Assembly: GCF_022539315.1 (NCBI RefSeq)
Contig: NC_066315.1
Location: forward strand, 126,825,374-126,889,373
Source: Serinus canaria
Taxonomy: Eukaryota > Chordata > Aves > Passeriformes > Fringillidae
Length of the DNA stretch: 64,000 bases
Direction of reading: 5' to 3'
Shown: positions 25,364 through 36,601 of the stretch, piece by piece
Layout: each line of letters opens with the position of its first letter
Numbering within the stretch: the first letter of the stretch is position 1
Program-made: the position numbers and the translations under genes
The notes under the pieces: generated by a model
Told to the model about the DNA's origin: nothing
Databases searched by the model: none
Seen by the model: only the letters and a program-made list of their open reading frames with translations

Positions 25364-25468
25364 TTTGGAACTGAAAAATCTCAGAAGAAAACTGGACACT
25401 GACAGAGATCAGGGGGATTCCTCCACGGTGCACTCTCCTGCCAGGGGCACTGCTTTTGGGGGGTAGGA
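25364..25468 (+). other. SLC26A7: SLC26A7 5' UTR part of the first coding exon
   Basis: The exon begins after a pyrimidine tract ending TAG at 25361-25363, a strong splice acceptor. The 105-nt leader contains no ATG, so no upstream open frame competes with the main start. The acceptor implies at least one further non-coding 5' exon upstream, which I could not locate. Confidence 0.7.
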
Positions 25469-25661
25469 ATGATGACAGGGGCAAAAAGGAAAAGAAGTAC
25501 AGTCTGGAGGAAGGTCCAGGCTGTTCGCTTTGAAGATATCAAAGCCTGGTGCATGAGAAGGCTGCCTGTCTTGGAATGGGTGCCTGTCTACAACTGGAAG
25601 GAAAATTTGGTTCCTGATACTATTTCTGGGATGATGCTAGCCATCCAACAGGTGACTCAAG
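25469..25661 (+). CDS. SLC26A7: SLC26A7 coding exon 1 (residues 1-64, plus one base)
   Basis: Encodes the cytoplasmic N-terminus and the entry to the first membrane helix. Residues 1-45 are basic and tryptophan-containing ([10 protein letters not shown], then [11 protein letters not shown]). '[19 protein letters not shown]' is the start of the conserved SLC26 core. Two ATG codons lie in tandem at 25469 and 25472. The second corresponds to the human start (MTGAKRK) and has A at -3; the first has G at -3. The donor GTACAG at 25662 leaves phase 1, which matches the next exon. In most SLC26 members the helix 1 motif is P-Q-G; here it is T-Q-G, as known for SLC26A7. Confidence 0.96.
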
Positions 25662-26238
25662 GTACAGTTAACTCATTTCAGATTAATATTTTGTCTGGTC
25701 ATATTTAATGTTGATTGAATCTAAATAAAAATACAAGGAAAAATATATAGTCTTAAATAATTTATAGAGTGGACGTGCAAATGTGGAAAGAAATGCATTT
25801 TGATATTTTAGCTAATTTCTGTGGAATTTTACTATTTATCGTTTGACAACTTTTCAAACATTTAATATGGAAGGTGAGAGAGCAGTAACTATTTATACAG
25901 GATATGGTTATATACAATGTTTTATCATTTAAATGACCATCTTTTTTCTCTGTTTCACATGGAAAACAAAATATAACTCAGTGATAATTGCACTCTAAAA
26001 TATGCTTTTGTGGAATAAACACGTGCATGGTTACACTATTACCTGTAAAATTCCAAAACACAGTAGGAAGAGTTCACAACTTTCTGTGCCTAAAGAGTTC
26101 CTGCCAGAGACATTATCCAGGGAGAGGATCTGTGGATCCATAGCTTGTGTGCTGATTTAATGCTGAATTGCATTACCTACACACCTCTTTTCAACCAGCA
26201 ATACAAAGTAGGGGTGGAGCTAGCTTCCATTTTACAGC

Positions 26239-26310
26239 TTAAAAAAAAAAAAACCAACAAAAAACAACCAAAAAACAAAGAAGGAAAAAAAGGCAGGGAA
26301 AAGGAAAAGC
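26239..26310. repeat. A-rich low-complexity tract
   Basis: Starts with a run of 12 A, then A-rich sequence with scattered C and G (AACAAAAAACAACC type). It could be the decayed tail of a retrotransposon, but no body is recognisable on its left side. Confidence 0.7.
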
Positions 26311-28635
26311 TTCCCAAATCCTGCACAATCAATGACCTGCAGAAACTTTAAGTTCCAGTCATCTTGCTTAGTAAAGTGATTGCTGTGAGGAAATAAAAAC
26401 TTTTGTCAGTTTTTGATGTGTCTTTGATAGAGTCACCTTCTTATGACAATCTCTCGTGTTTCTCTCAGACAAATCACAGCTTCTTATCTCAGATGGACTT
26501 TAACTCTTTCCTTGATGTGAATGACATCTATTGTTTCCTAACAGTCTTCCATACTAAGTGTGCATAACTATCATTCATGTTGTTAAACACTCCTTTAATT
26601 GAATTATGCTGGAACTTGAAACAAATGATTTGTATAAGTATTTGTGCTTTTAAAGTAATTAGGAACATCTGCATTGGCATGATTTAACTTTAGGAACCTT
26701 AATACTGTAACTCTGCAAAGTATCTAATTTCACTGGTATGTGGGTATACAACAATTGTAATTAAAATGCTCCTAATAACAGTCTGTTGAAAGTCATCAGA
26801 AATGTTATTTTAAACAGCATTTCTGTGGTGTTGGTAGTTTTAGCCAGGATTTTCATGTTTGACTCTTGTACCAAGAAGTTGTAACAGATGCTGAAACAGA
26901 TAAATCTGTGAAGACAGAAAATACAGGTTTGTGTTTTCTGGTTTATTTCTAAGTACTCTAGAAACAATTTTATCCTTATTTTATGCTGTTTAAAAAGAAA
27001 TACTTTGAAACTCCTGATCTGTTTTTTCTTTTTCTGCTTGCTGCTTCTCAAGATTTTGGAATGATTTTAGGGGATGAAATAGGAAGAGAATTAGAGACAA
27101 AAGCATTTCATCATGTTTGTGGTGCTTTAATTTAAATGCAAATATAAGCTCTTTCCCTAGTGTTGTAAGCATCCCAGCTACCAGCACTATCCTAATATTT
27201 TCACAGGAAGACTTATGGATGAAAAGAAGTTCCATTTGTTATATAGCACAAAGCAAAAAAACCCAAATTTTGGGAAGTCTTATTGTGACTGTTTTCTTCC
27301 ACCCACAAGAAAAACCAAGAAAGTTTGTAATGCAATGCAAGGCAGACATTCTAATAATAGTAGGAAAAAAATTGGTGATAACTGACTTGTTGAGCATAGT
27401 GTCAACCTCAGCAACAGGATTAAGCAAATCTGAGTATAAGGGAATAAACCTGAGTAATGGAAATATTTGGAAAAATGTACAGTTGTATTCATATGCAACA
27501 GTTTTCTGAGTGATGAAATCTGCAAACTCCAGGGTGGAGAGCAGTCCAGTAGCTTGAGAATAATATGAAAGGCCTTCCAAATGAGCTGTGTTTTTCACAC
27601 TTTCCTTCTGTGGGATTTACCTTACTCATCTGGTATTGGTCATATTCAGACTATTCAGGTTGGCAGCTCCTCTGATTTGGTGTAATGTGTTTGTGTTCCC
27701 GCTTCTAATCTAAATTTTAGATAAAATTGCTGATTTCTCCTTGTATTGTAGGGAAGAAAAGATGAAAGTCACTGTCCTTACTATGTCATAGTGAAAGCAA
27801 CAAACTGGGCTGGGGAAGAGGAGACTGTGGGGTGCAGCAAGATGGAAAGTAAAGGCATGGGATCATCATAATGTGCTGCTGGGCATTTGTGATGAAAGAG
27901 TCATTGCTGAAACCAAGCAGTCATTCTGAAAATGTTCCTATAGTTGTTTCATTGTCTGCTAAAAATAATAAATAAATATTAATTCAGAAGTTTTACCTAT
28001 TGAGACAATACTTGTATTTTCTCTGTATATATCCCCTAGTTTTAGACTCCTTTATCTACTTGTACAGAATCTGGAGAAAGAAATGTCAAAGATAATCATG
28101 TTTCTAAAAATTTTATAAAATATCAGATTTTAAAAATATCATGTAGGAAAAAGACCCTACAAGTTCTAAGAAAAAAAAGCCTTTTCAAATACACCAGTTG
28201 GCACAAAGGTCCAGCTGGACCTGCAGAGTCTCAGACTGCCAAGTTAGCCAGCCACAACTCAAAACCAGCAAAGGAAATCAGGCTTCATCAGTTCCAGCTA
28301 TTTAATATGAGTTCCAAGTGTAATCTAATAATGCTGACATAGAATCCTTATTCTTACTTTGATACCTAAGGTTGAAAAAATAATCTTTGAATCTAAAATG
28401 AACACCATGATGCAGGCTTGAAGCTTGCTATATACTGTCATAGAAAGTTGAGAAATTTGAGCTTTTATGTTTTGGTAATCACTACAGAATTTGTCTCAAA
28501 AACTTCTCAAAACTCTGTTATTGATAGACCAGAGCAATATGTCTCTAAATTAACAAAATAAATCCCTAATTTTCTTGCTGGATTAGCATTCATTGCCCTC
28601 TTCCCTTTCCCTTTAAAACTTATTAATACCCCATC

Positions 28636-28693
28636 AAGGAGACTCTTCATAGAATGACCACCCCATTGTGGTCATTCTATGAAGAGTCTCCTT
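28636..28693. repeat. Perfect inverted repeat, 26-bp arms, 6-base loop
   Basis: The left arm 28636-28661 (starts AAGGAGACTCTTCATAGAAT) and right arm 28668-28693 are exact reverse complements across 26 bp, with CCCATT between them. The arms are not AT-simple sequence, so a chance match is very unlikely. It could form a cruciform in DNA or a stable hairpin in the SLC26A7 pre-mRNA. Confidence 0.95.
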
Positions 28694-28919
28694 TCCATTT
28701 AATTCTGTATCACTCATTTTTGCAAACAAATTCAATTGCTAGATCCATGTAGATGTCTCATAAGTGCCTAACTTTCTTTTTCTTTTCCAGATTGAAATCA
28801 TGCTAATAAAACAAAGGGTCTGCTGGGCAGTTAAGTAGTTCTCAGCATTGTGTTCTTCACTGATCAATGAAGACTTAGTTGATAGGAGTTAATGAACATT
28901 AAGTTATTTTTATTATTAG

Positions 28920-29385
28920 AGAGCATACAAAGGAAGGTAACAAGGATGATGATGGGCCTTGAGGGGAAGCCAAACGAGGAGCAGTAGAGGTCACTTAGTT
29001 TGTTCACTAAGTGAACAAACTAAGTGACCTCTACTGCTGGAGAAGAGGAGACTGAGGGGAAACCTCAACATGCTGGTGAGAGGAGGTGGAAAGGCAAGCA
29101 CTGATCTTTTCTCTCTGGTGACCAGGGACAGGACTTGAGGAAACTGAGTCAGGAGGGGCTTGGGTTGGATATCAGGAAAAGGTTCTTCACCCAGAGGGTG
29201 GTTGGGCACTGGAACAGGCTCCCAGGGCAGTGGTCACAGCACCAAGCCGGACAGAGTTCAAGAAGCATTTGGACAATGCTTTCAGGCCCATGGTGTGATT
29301 CTTGGGGTGTTCTGGGCAGGGCCAGGAGTTGGACTTGATGATCTTTGTAGATCCCTTCCTACTTAGTTTATTCTGTGATGCTATG
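28920..29385 (+). mobile_element. CR1 LINE copy, about 460 bp, containing a palindrome
   Basis: The longest CR1 piece in the window. In order it has 'gatgggccttgaggggaagcc', the palindrome at 28981-29037, 'ctggagaagaggagactgagggg', 'ttggatatcaggaaaaggttcttcaccc', 'ggcactggaacaggctccc', 'ttcaagaagcatttggacaa', 'gttggacttgatgatctttg' and 'ttctgtgatgctatgc'. This is forward-oriented 3' CR1 sequence. The part just before 'ctggagaagagg', normally ending in a 'ttgttcagc'-like stretch, has been turned into a long palindrome. No intact reverse transcriptase is present. Confidence 0.93.
28981..29037. repeat. Perfect 57-bp palindrome inside a CR1 copy (28-bp arms, 1-base centre)
   Basis: Arms 28981-29008 and 29010-29037 are exact reverse complements around the single A at 29009. 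The left arm (starts GCAGTAGAGGTCACTTAGTT) fits the normal CR1 sequence at that spot, and CR1 resumes directly after the right arm. The right arm is therefore an inverted copy inserted into the element. Confidence 0.95.
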
Positions 29386-30484
29386 CTTGTGAGAGGTGGT
29401 AAATGACTACATTTACATCACTTTTTTTCTTTTCTTTCATTCACTTATTAAGTTGTCTATCTTGACTGACAACTTTTCTCACTTGTGCTTTTCTGATTCT
29501 CTGCTGCATCCTTTGAGGAGGAGTGAGTGGCTGGATGGGTGCTTAACTGCTGGCTAAAATCAACCCACCAGAGGCGTGATGCATCTGACTAAATCTAACC
29601 ATCTGCTTTGTTAAGGGTGATTAATTATATTAATAACATTCCTCTGAGTGTAACAGGGATGGGCTCAAGTGTAGCCACTGATGAGGCAGACATCAAAGTT
29701 TAGGTGTCTTAACCATTATATCCATGTCATTGTAGGTAATAAACAGTTCATGTTTGACAGGTCATGGTTAAAGGCAGGTCTTACTGTTTTCTTTTCTGTA
29801 ACTCATCCATTGACCTGTCACAATAGGATAGTTTGTGGGTTTTTTGTATGACTCATACCCATACTCCTAAAAGAAGAATACTTTGATCAGCCTGGGTCTG
29901 AATTTTTCTTGGTTTCTTTACATTATAAAATTAAGATGCATTATGACACAGTCTTTCCATGGAGCTAAATCTCATTAAACTGTCATCATGTCTTTTCTGT
30001 AGCCTTCTGAACATGTGCTATAGTTCCATCATATCTCTTCAGAATGCATCTACTTAGCTTATTTTCACAGTGGTAACTTTTATTGCACCAAGCAAATTTA
30101 TCTTTACTTTCAAGGCCTTTCATAGGTGATCTTTCCTGACATTATCTATTCATTACCAAGCTCTTGATCCATCTACCAATAATCCACTTTGCTATCCTTC
30201 TCATGCAGTCTTGTCTTTTCAAACAAACAGCTTTTTTTGCTCAGATTTAAATTTTGCAGTTATATTTTTTGGTAGTCATTCCTCAGTATATTTCTATTTA
30301 GAATGTGGGGTTTGGGGTTTGTTTTTTGCTTGTTTTGCTGTTTGTTTTTTCCTGGGCAGAACTGTGCACACTGCTCACAAAGGCTGGTATAGAGAAATCA
30401 TGTAGCTAGCACCATGACCCATCAGTGAGCTTCCCTGAATGCAACAGAAATAAAGCCAAGTTTGTCTGAAAAAGTTTATAAAAG

Positions 30485-30514
30485 AGACCCTCTGTCATGC
30501 AGATGACAGAGGGT
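30485..30514. repeat. Perfect inverted repeat, 13-bp arms, 4-base loop
   Basis: GACCCTCTGTCAT (30485-30497), loop GCAG, then ATGACAGAGGGTC (30502-30514). The right side continues as ATCTGC, which pairs with GCAGAT in and just after the loop, so two overlapping hairpins are possible. Confidence 0.93.
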
Positions 30515-31568
30515 CATCTGCAGAAGAAGAAGAATTATTACCCAAGTTAGTCTGCTTGAATATATATTTTATTCTTTGAAAATATATTTTAGTGTATGTA
30601 ACTTATTTATGTTCTCTATACAGGTAGGCAACACAAACGTGTCTGAAGCATTTTGGTCATGAAATGCTGTGAAAATTAAATGCTCTGTATAACACATGAA
30701 GTTGTTTTACTCTTTCTGGATGTAAATTCCTAATGGAGGTACCTAATTTCAGACAATGTCAACCCTTCTCTCAGGCTTCTGTCAAGATCTCTCTTGAGGT
30801 TTTGATAATTATAAGCCTCACCTTCAAGCTATTAATGACCAGAAAGTCTCCTGCTTATACCAATATATGACTTAAATTTTTTTTTTGTTAATTTTTTGGG
30901 TGATGATAATACTTATACCCCACACTTTTCATTATAGCAATTTAAAGCTCCTTACACTTACCAGTAATAGAAAAGTTTATGGTTAGGGAAATTAGACACA
31001 CAAAAATGCTTTTGCTTGAAACAGAGAAATTACTTATGCAATACTACACTGAGAGCTGATGGTGCAAAGAATTCAGATTTCAGTAGTTTGCTACTGATAT
31101 CCATGTCTAACACTGCAACTGAGTTAAACCCCTCCAAAAAACCCCAAACCTACAAGTGCTTTTACAGCCTTTAAAAAAAATAAGTGCAAAACAAAGGCAT
31201 GGCACTTTCTACTGAAGTATTTGGTCTTAATGGAAGCCTCAGTGCAAAATTAGAACTTCGACTCAGTTTCCTGAAGAATGATGACTTTGCCATGAGGGAA
31301 ATGGTCAAGCACATGGATATATGACTGATATCAAACAAAGAAAATGAAACATATCCAGACTGAAGGCTGAGATAGGTGATTGCCATCTCAGGATTCTGAA
31401 AAAAGAGGTGTCATTGTGGATCTGCTAACAGGTACCCTAGATGATGCTGTCAAATTTGGGATTATATTCTATGATTGATAGTGAGTATAGTGTTGTAACC
31501 CCAGTTACAAGTCTGTACTTGGGATGAGGGACTGGACCAGATGCAACCCATGGTGTTGTATTTCTCTT

Positions 31569-31590
31569 TAATAATAATAATAATAATAAT
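31569..31590. repeat. (TAA)n microsatellite
   Basis: About seven uninterrupted TAA units. They are followed by further AT-rich sequence that forms an imperfect inverted repeat (31599-31669). Confidence 0.93.
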
Positions 31591-31598
31591 ACACATTG

Positions 31599-31669
31599 TA
31601 TTTTCATTGTTATTATAATTATAATTATTGTTGTATTTTTTATTTAGTAATAATTATAATGAAAATACA
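31599..31669. repeat. AT-rich imperfect inverted repeat
   Basis: GTATTTTCATT near 31599-31609 pairs with AATGAAAATAC at 31659-31669, with more AT-rich complementarity inside. It may be the core of a small decayed transposon, but terminal repeats or target duplications are not evident. Confidence 0.6.
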
Positions 31670-32346
31670 TATCCATGTAGAGCAATAAAGGATACCATAA
31701 TGATGGATTCAGCTGTGGAATTCTGAGCAAGGCTCTAGGACAGATGGTGGGTTTTACTTCAGATTTATGTATGGGTTCTAAAGACAAATCTGCTTCTGCT
31801 CTCAGTTAGAGGTGGTTTAATGGTGAGTTAGAAAATAATTAGGCTATTTGGAAAAAAAAAGCCTGCTGCATGAATTGGGAGGTGCAAAGAAATTGATGAC
31901 CACTGGCAGTGCTGTCTGTTGATCCATTTTCACAAATACAGTATGTTGTTTTGGTTTCCTCTGTTCATAGGAAATGATCTCAGTAGAAGAAAAGGCCAGG
32001 AGAAGGAGCAGAAAAACAGAGATTATATTTAGGAGAAAAACAGGTTAATTAAAACATGGGAAGGCTTTTTCTTTATCAGGAAAGATGTTCAAATTAAAAT
32101 ACAGTTTCAGTACATAGAGAAATGAAAATAACTTGAATCTGTTAAGATTTAAAATTGGAAGTAGTTCTAAAAATATTGTATTATTGGGTTCAGAAGACAG
32201 ATCTTATCACATAATTCGATTAATGGATGTGCTAAATTACAAACAATTGTGTTTGGCTGTCATAAAGGGGGGCAGATCACAAGAGAAGGTCTTCACAATT
32301 TTATGCTACCTTTCAATTTTATGATCTCTTTTGAGCTGCTGCTCAG

Positions 32347-32366
32347 AAAAAAAAAAAAAAAAAAAA
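32347..32366. repeat. Poly(A) run, 20 bases
   Basis: Twenty consecutive A between 'gctcag' and 'gtggag'. No retrotransposon body is recognised upstream. Confidence 0.95.
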
Positions 32367-35300
32367 GTGGAGTTTGCAACTTCTGTATATATATGAAAAA
32401 GTTAAGACAAATGTGTGGGAGTTTCAACATGAAAACACTGTCACTCTATTTCTGATTCAGTCTTTGCTTGCTAAGTTTGTAGAATCATAAACATTTTTCT
32501 GTTTCTTTTGAAATAAATATTTTTCTGTCTGTTATGTACTCAATAGCTGCCCTCTGGAAGAATGAGGGTGTAAGATTTGGACTTTCAAACTTAACCAGAT
32601 TGCAATGATGTCAATGTTTGTAGCTTAAAAAAAATATATTTTTTTTTTTTTGTAGGCAGCTAGTACAAGGATATGCTTAATGTAGAATTTATATATAGTA
32701 TTATACATTTGCTGCCTTTCCTGTGACCTATCATGAACAAGAAATGCTTTGGCTCAAGTGGATTTTGGTGGGCTGTTTTTTTGGAGGGTGGAGGGCCCTT
32801 GAGACATATTTCCTTTAAAAGTTAAATATGTAGATGGCATCTGATGAAATCAGTATTGTTATTTCTGCCAACTTCTTTTCTTTTTCGTTCTTCAAGCCCA
32901 ATAATAACTCAGTGAGTCTTGGTGTGGTTTGTATTTTTTAATTAAACTTAATTTAATCTGGAGCTGGATTTATTGCTGAACAACTAATTCCTTAACACTG
33001 GCTGGAGACCCTGACATTAAAAAAAATTAACTATACTGCCTTCCTGCCTTCCAGAACTGGTGCCCAGTGCTTTGGAAGGCATAATGCCAAGAACTTATAT
33101 AATTTTTTTTTTTCTTAGCTTTTCATGGAAGAACCCCAGCTGTGTCTTCTCAAGGGTGATAGTTGAGACCCCTTCTCAAGGGTTTATTTCAGGCTCTGAT
33201 CATAAATGTAGACATAAATATACTCTAAGCTGACTAACTGGAGCTAATACTTTTATGAAGGGGTAAAGCTGCCTTGTAAATATACATCTGGCTTACAAAT
33301 AACATGTGTAGATGAAATAGAATAGGCACATTTGGAAACAGAGCCAGAAAAACCTCCTACAGAATGCATCGGAGAATCCATGTAGTTCATATTTCTGGAA
33401 GAGTGTCCAGTTGAACTCTGTTATAGTTCTCTCATGCAAAGAATAATGATGTAAGCAGAATATGAAATTTAACGTGTTAGTGAGAAAATGTGGGGCGATG
33501 TTTCACACTTTACAGCTCTCCAGTGGAGCAGCAAGGCACTTAGGCTGCTGTGCATGCAATATTTTCTTTTTAATGTCTGTAAAAATTCTTCCAAGTTACG
33601 CATGTGCTAATGCAGACCTGTCTAACAGACTGCTAGAAATGTGAATTCAGCTTCTGGATGACCTCTGCCTCCTGTCCAGGTGCACTCTGGTGTGCATGCA
33701 ATGCGTGCCCAGATGAGCTGTGTGGATCCCTAGGGTTCCTGAGCACCATGGACAGAGACTGAGCAACCCAGGAAACCTGGATCCTGGAAGGAAGAGATGA
33801 CACCATAGATAATCTTCCAGATCAGAAACCTGTTAGTGCTCAGATCCTTGGCCACTGATTTGCCAAAATGGATGCCCTTTTCATGGATGTCAGAAAGTCC
33901 AGCTCATCTGGATTAAGGCCTGTAATCACTCATAGCAGGCTTTTGTTTCTCCACAGCATTGATGCTCATAATTACCTGCTTGCCAGAAACTTCTGAAGGC
34001 TTCATTCTCTGTTTATGCTTACTGAAATACAGATACTTTTACCTGTAATCCACTTTCAGTCTGGAGGTGGCTGAATTCTTCAGGTATTATGGCTGACTAG
34101 TGGATAATAGCTCAAAGAACTGACTGTGAATCAGTTTATAAAATATTTGTGTTGTTCAGATATGGTGTCAAATTCATCCTAAAGGGATCTTAATGTTTCA
34201 TCTCAGATTGTCTGTCAAGGCTGTTAGCTTTTTTTGAGGAGCTCTATTAAAAGAGAAGGAAACACTAGGAATTTTTAAATGCTCTGTTTTGTTTGTATCT
34301 ATCACATACAGAAGGGTCAAGCTGTCTTGAACAGTGAAATCGTAAGCTGGTCATGCCATCCCCTTGTTGCTTCCACCATAATGCTTGCATATTTTCCTTT
34401 TGAACATTAAGATTCTAATGTCACTAGCTGAAGATCTGCAAAATGGCAGAATAGCACAGTGTTTTCTCAAATCTGCCTTTGATGTGGTTGTCAGATGGCA
34501 CATTGGGAGAGCTGCACTCAGGATCTGTGAAATGCGGAGAATTCAGGTGCCCCGGCTAACACAGCTGAGGTGCTTAACCCTCACCAGGCTGAAGGGGACA
34601 GCTGCATGGGAAGGAGCTGCCAAAAGCAACATTGTGTGGTCTCTGAAAGATTTATGGTTCATTTTTGAGGGTCTGTCCTTCCATTTTGTCTTTACATTCT
34701 TCATTTGCCTCAGGCTTTGAATGACAGAAGAACCAAGGAATGATTTTAAGCTCTTGGCACTTTGTCACTAAATAAGTGAGACAGAAAGTACAATCCACTT
34801 GTGCAGCCCCAGCAAATGTGCATTGAGAGAGCTGATACTGAGCTTCCCAGTTTTTGGAGGTTAATGATATTATTTCCAAAAGATCATTTTGTGTTATGAG
34901 CTTTTATGAAGCCACCAACAAAGAACCCTCCAGAACTAGGTTTGTGTAGGAAAACTGTTATAAAATATAATATTAATTTTTTCCTGTGGTGGAAAAAAAT
35001 TTCTTGCTTTTCTTCAGTAGAAGTTAGCTATCCTGGAGTTAGAAATTAAACCCTGGGATATAAGTCATTGGTTGTCTGATTTGTTAGTTCTCCAGGAAGT
35101 ATTGATAGGAGACTGATTAAATATGTATTTTAGGGCATCCTCAAAAAATACCTTTCCTACTACATAATAGGGCTTTGTGAGAAGATGGAGAAGGAATGGA
35201 AAAAATATATTTTTCTGAAGCATTAGAGAGTGCCCACAACTGCAGATAGCATTTTTGAGTGGGATAAGACAAATTAGTGTCATTAAGGGTTCCATAAACC

Positions 35301-36099
35301 TGGGGTCTGACCATCTTAGTATAGTCACACTTAAGAGTAAAAGGTTACAATTTCAGAAAGTTATTTGAACATGCACTCTATCAGAAAAACTTTTAAATAT
35401 ATATATAGTTTTTTACAGTAAATATTAAATGATACTAATATTGATACTCCTCAAATTAATTATAGGCTCAATACTTTTCCTGTTTCTAAATTTAATTTCT
35501 GTTTTGCACCGACTATTTCCAAGAGATGTGGTAGAGTTTTCCTCAGAACAGATGTATGTATCATGAGCATATTTCCAGATGCAGGGAACTGTTAACTAGT
35601 TGACTATGCTCTGGTGATTCATAGCTCTTCCTATGGAAAATATTTTTTTATTGCTGTAGTTTTGGCACTAATCTAATTAGCAGAAACTTCCAACTCAAGC
35701 TGAGACCTTTCTCCTGCAGCAGGAGATGGCCTTGTTTCTCTTTGCATCAAGTTTGTTATTTTGCAGTTACTTGCATTGACACTGAGTGTTAAACATCTCT
35801 TGCTTTCCAGCCTGATGTGCCAGAGGACTGCAAAGCACCTGGTGCCAGTCACAGGTCGTGGTTTTCAGTGAAAGTCTGTCCCACAATGTTATCTTATGAT
35901 AAGGAGGTAGTTAAAACAAACAACATTAATGTACTGTATCCAAACTCACTGTTCAATATTTGTTTGCATTTCCTTTCATGGAATTTATATTCTTATATGA
36001 AAACCTTAATGTCACTGCCACGGGGGCTTCTCCATATTACCAGTGAAGATTATGGGAGATCCTTACTTTATGATCTATTTTCTTTAAGTATTACTCTAT

Positions 36100-36162
36100 G
36101 GAATGAAAAAAAAAAGAAAAAAGAAAAAAGAAAATAATGTTTCCTGTCTTTTGACAGGAAAA
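36100..36162. repeat. Purine-rich (A)nG tract followed by a 9-bp hairpin
   Basis: AAAAAAG-type units run to about 36135. Directly after them, TTTCCTGTC (36140-36148), loop TTTT and GACAGGAAA (36153-36161) form a perfect hairpin. The purine strand bias of the first part is strong. Confidence 0.8.
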
Positions 36163-36551
36163 GTTCTTCAGCAAACAGAATGCATTGCAGTGAAGTTTAA
36201 TATGAAAATTAATGAAATAAGCTTAAATATACTACTGATTACACCTTGAAAAGTATTTGAATCTTTAGAGCATTTTATGCCTAATAAGAAAACCTGAAGT
36301 CTTTACTGATTCTATTTCATAATGCCCCTATGCTCTTACACATTTTAGTAAGTGCTACACATGCCTCAGTAAAGGGAGTAAAAACCTGACAAATAGAGCC
36401 AGGACTCAAATCAAAGGCTGGTAATTTTAGCTCTGGCCTGATTGCCACAACTTCACCATGAAAAAGAATGACACACTGCCTCTAGAAACTTAATACAAAA
36501 TGTGAAAGGTTTAGGCATGAAATGGAGAAAAACAAGGGACAAATTTAAACT

Positions 36552-36601
36552 CAGATTATCTGCCTGTAAACAAGTGATATTTATCAGCAGCAGATAATCT
36601 G
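36552..36601. repeat. Perfect 12-bp inverted repeat, 26-base spacer
   Basis: CAGATTATCTGC (36552-36563) and GCAGATAATCTG (36590-36601) are exact reverse complements. Each arm is itself close to a palindrome (CAGAT/ATCTG), which makes chance formation easier than for the larger repeats. Confidence 0.85.
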
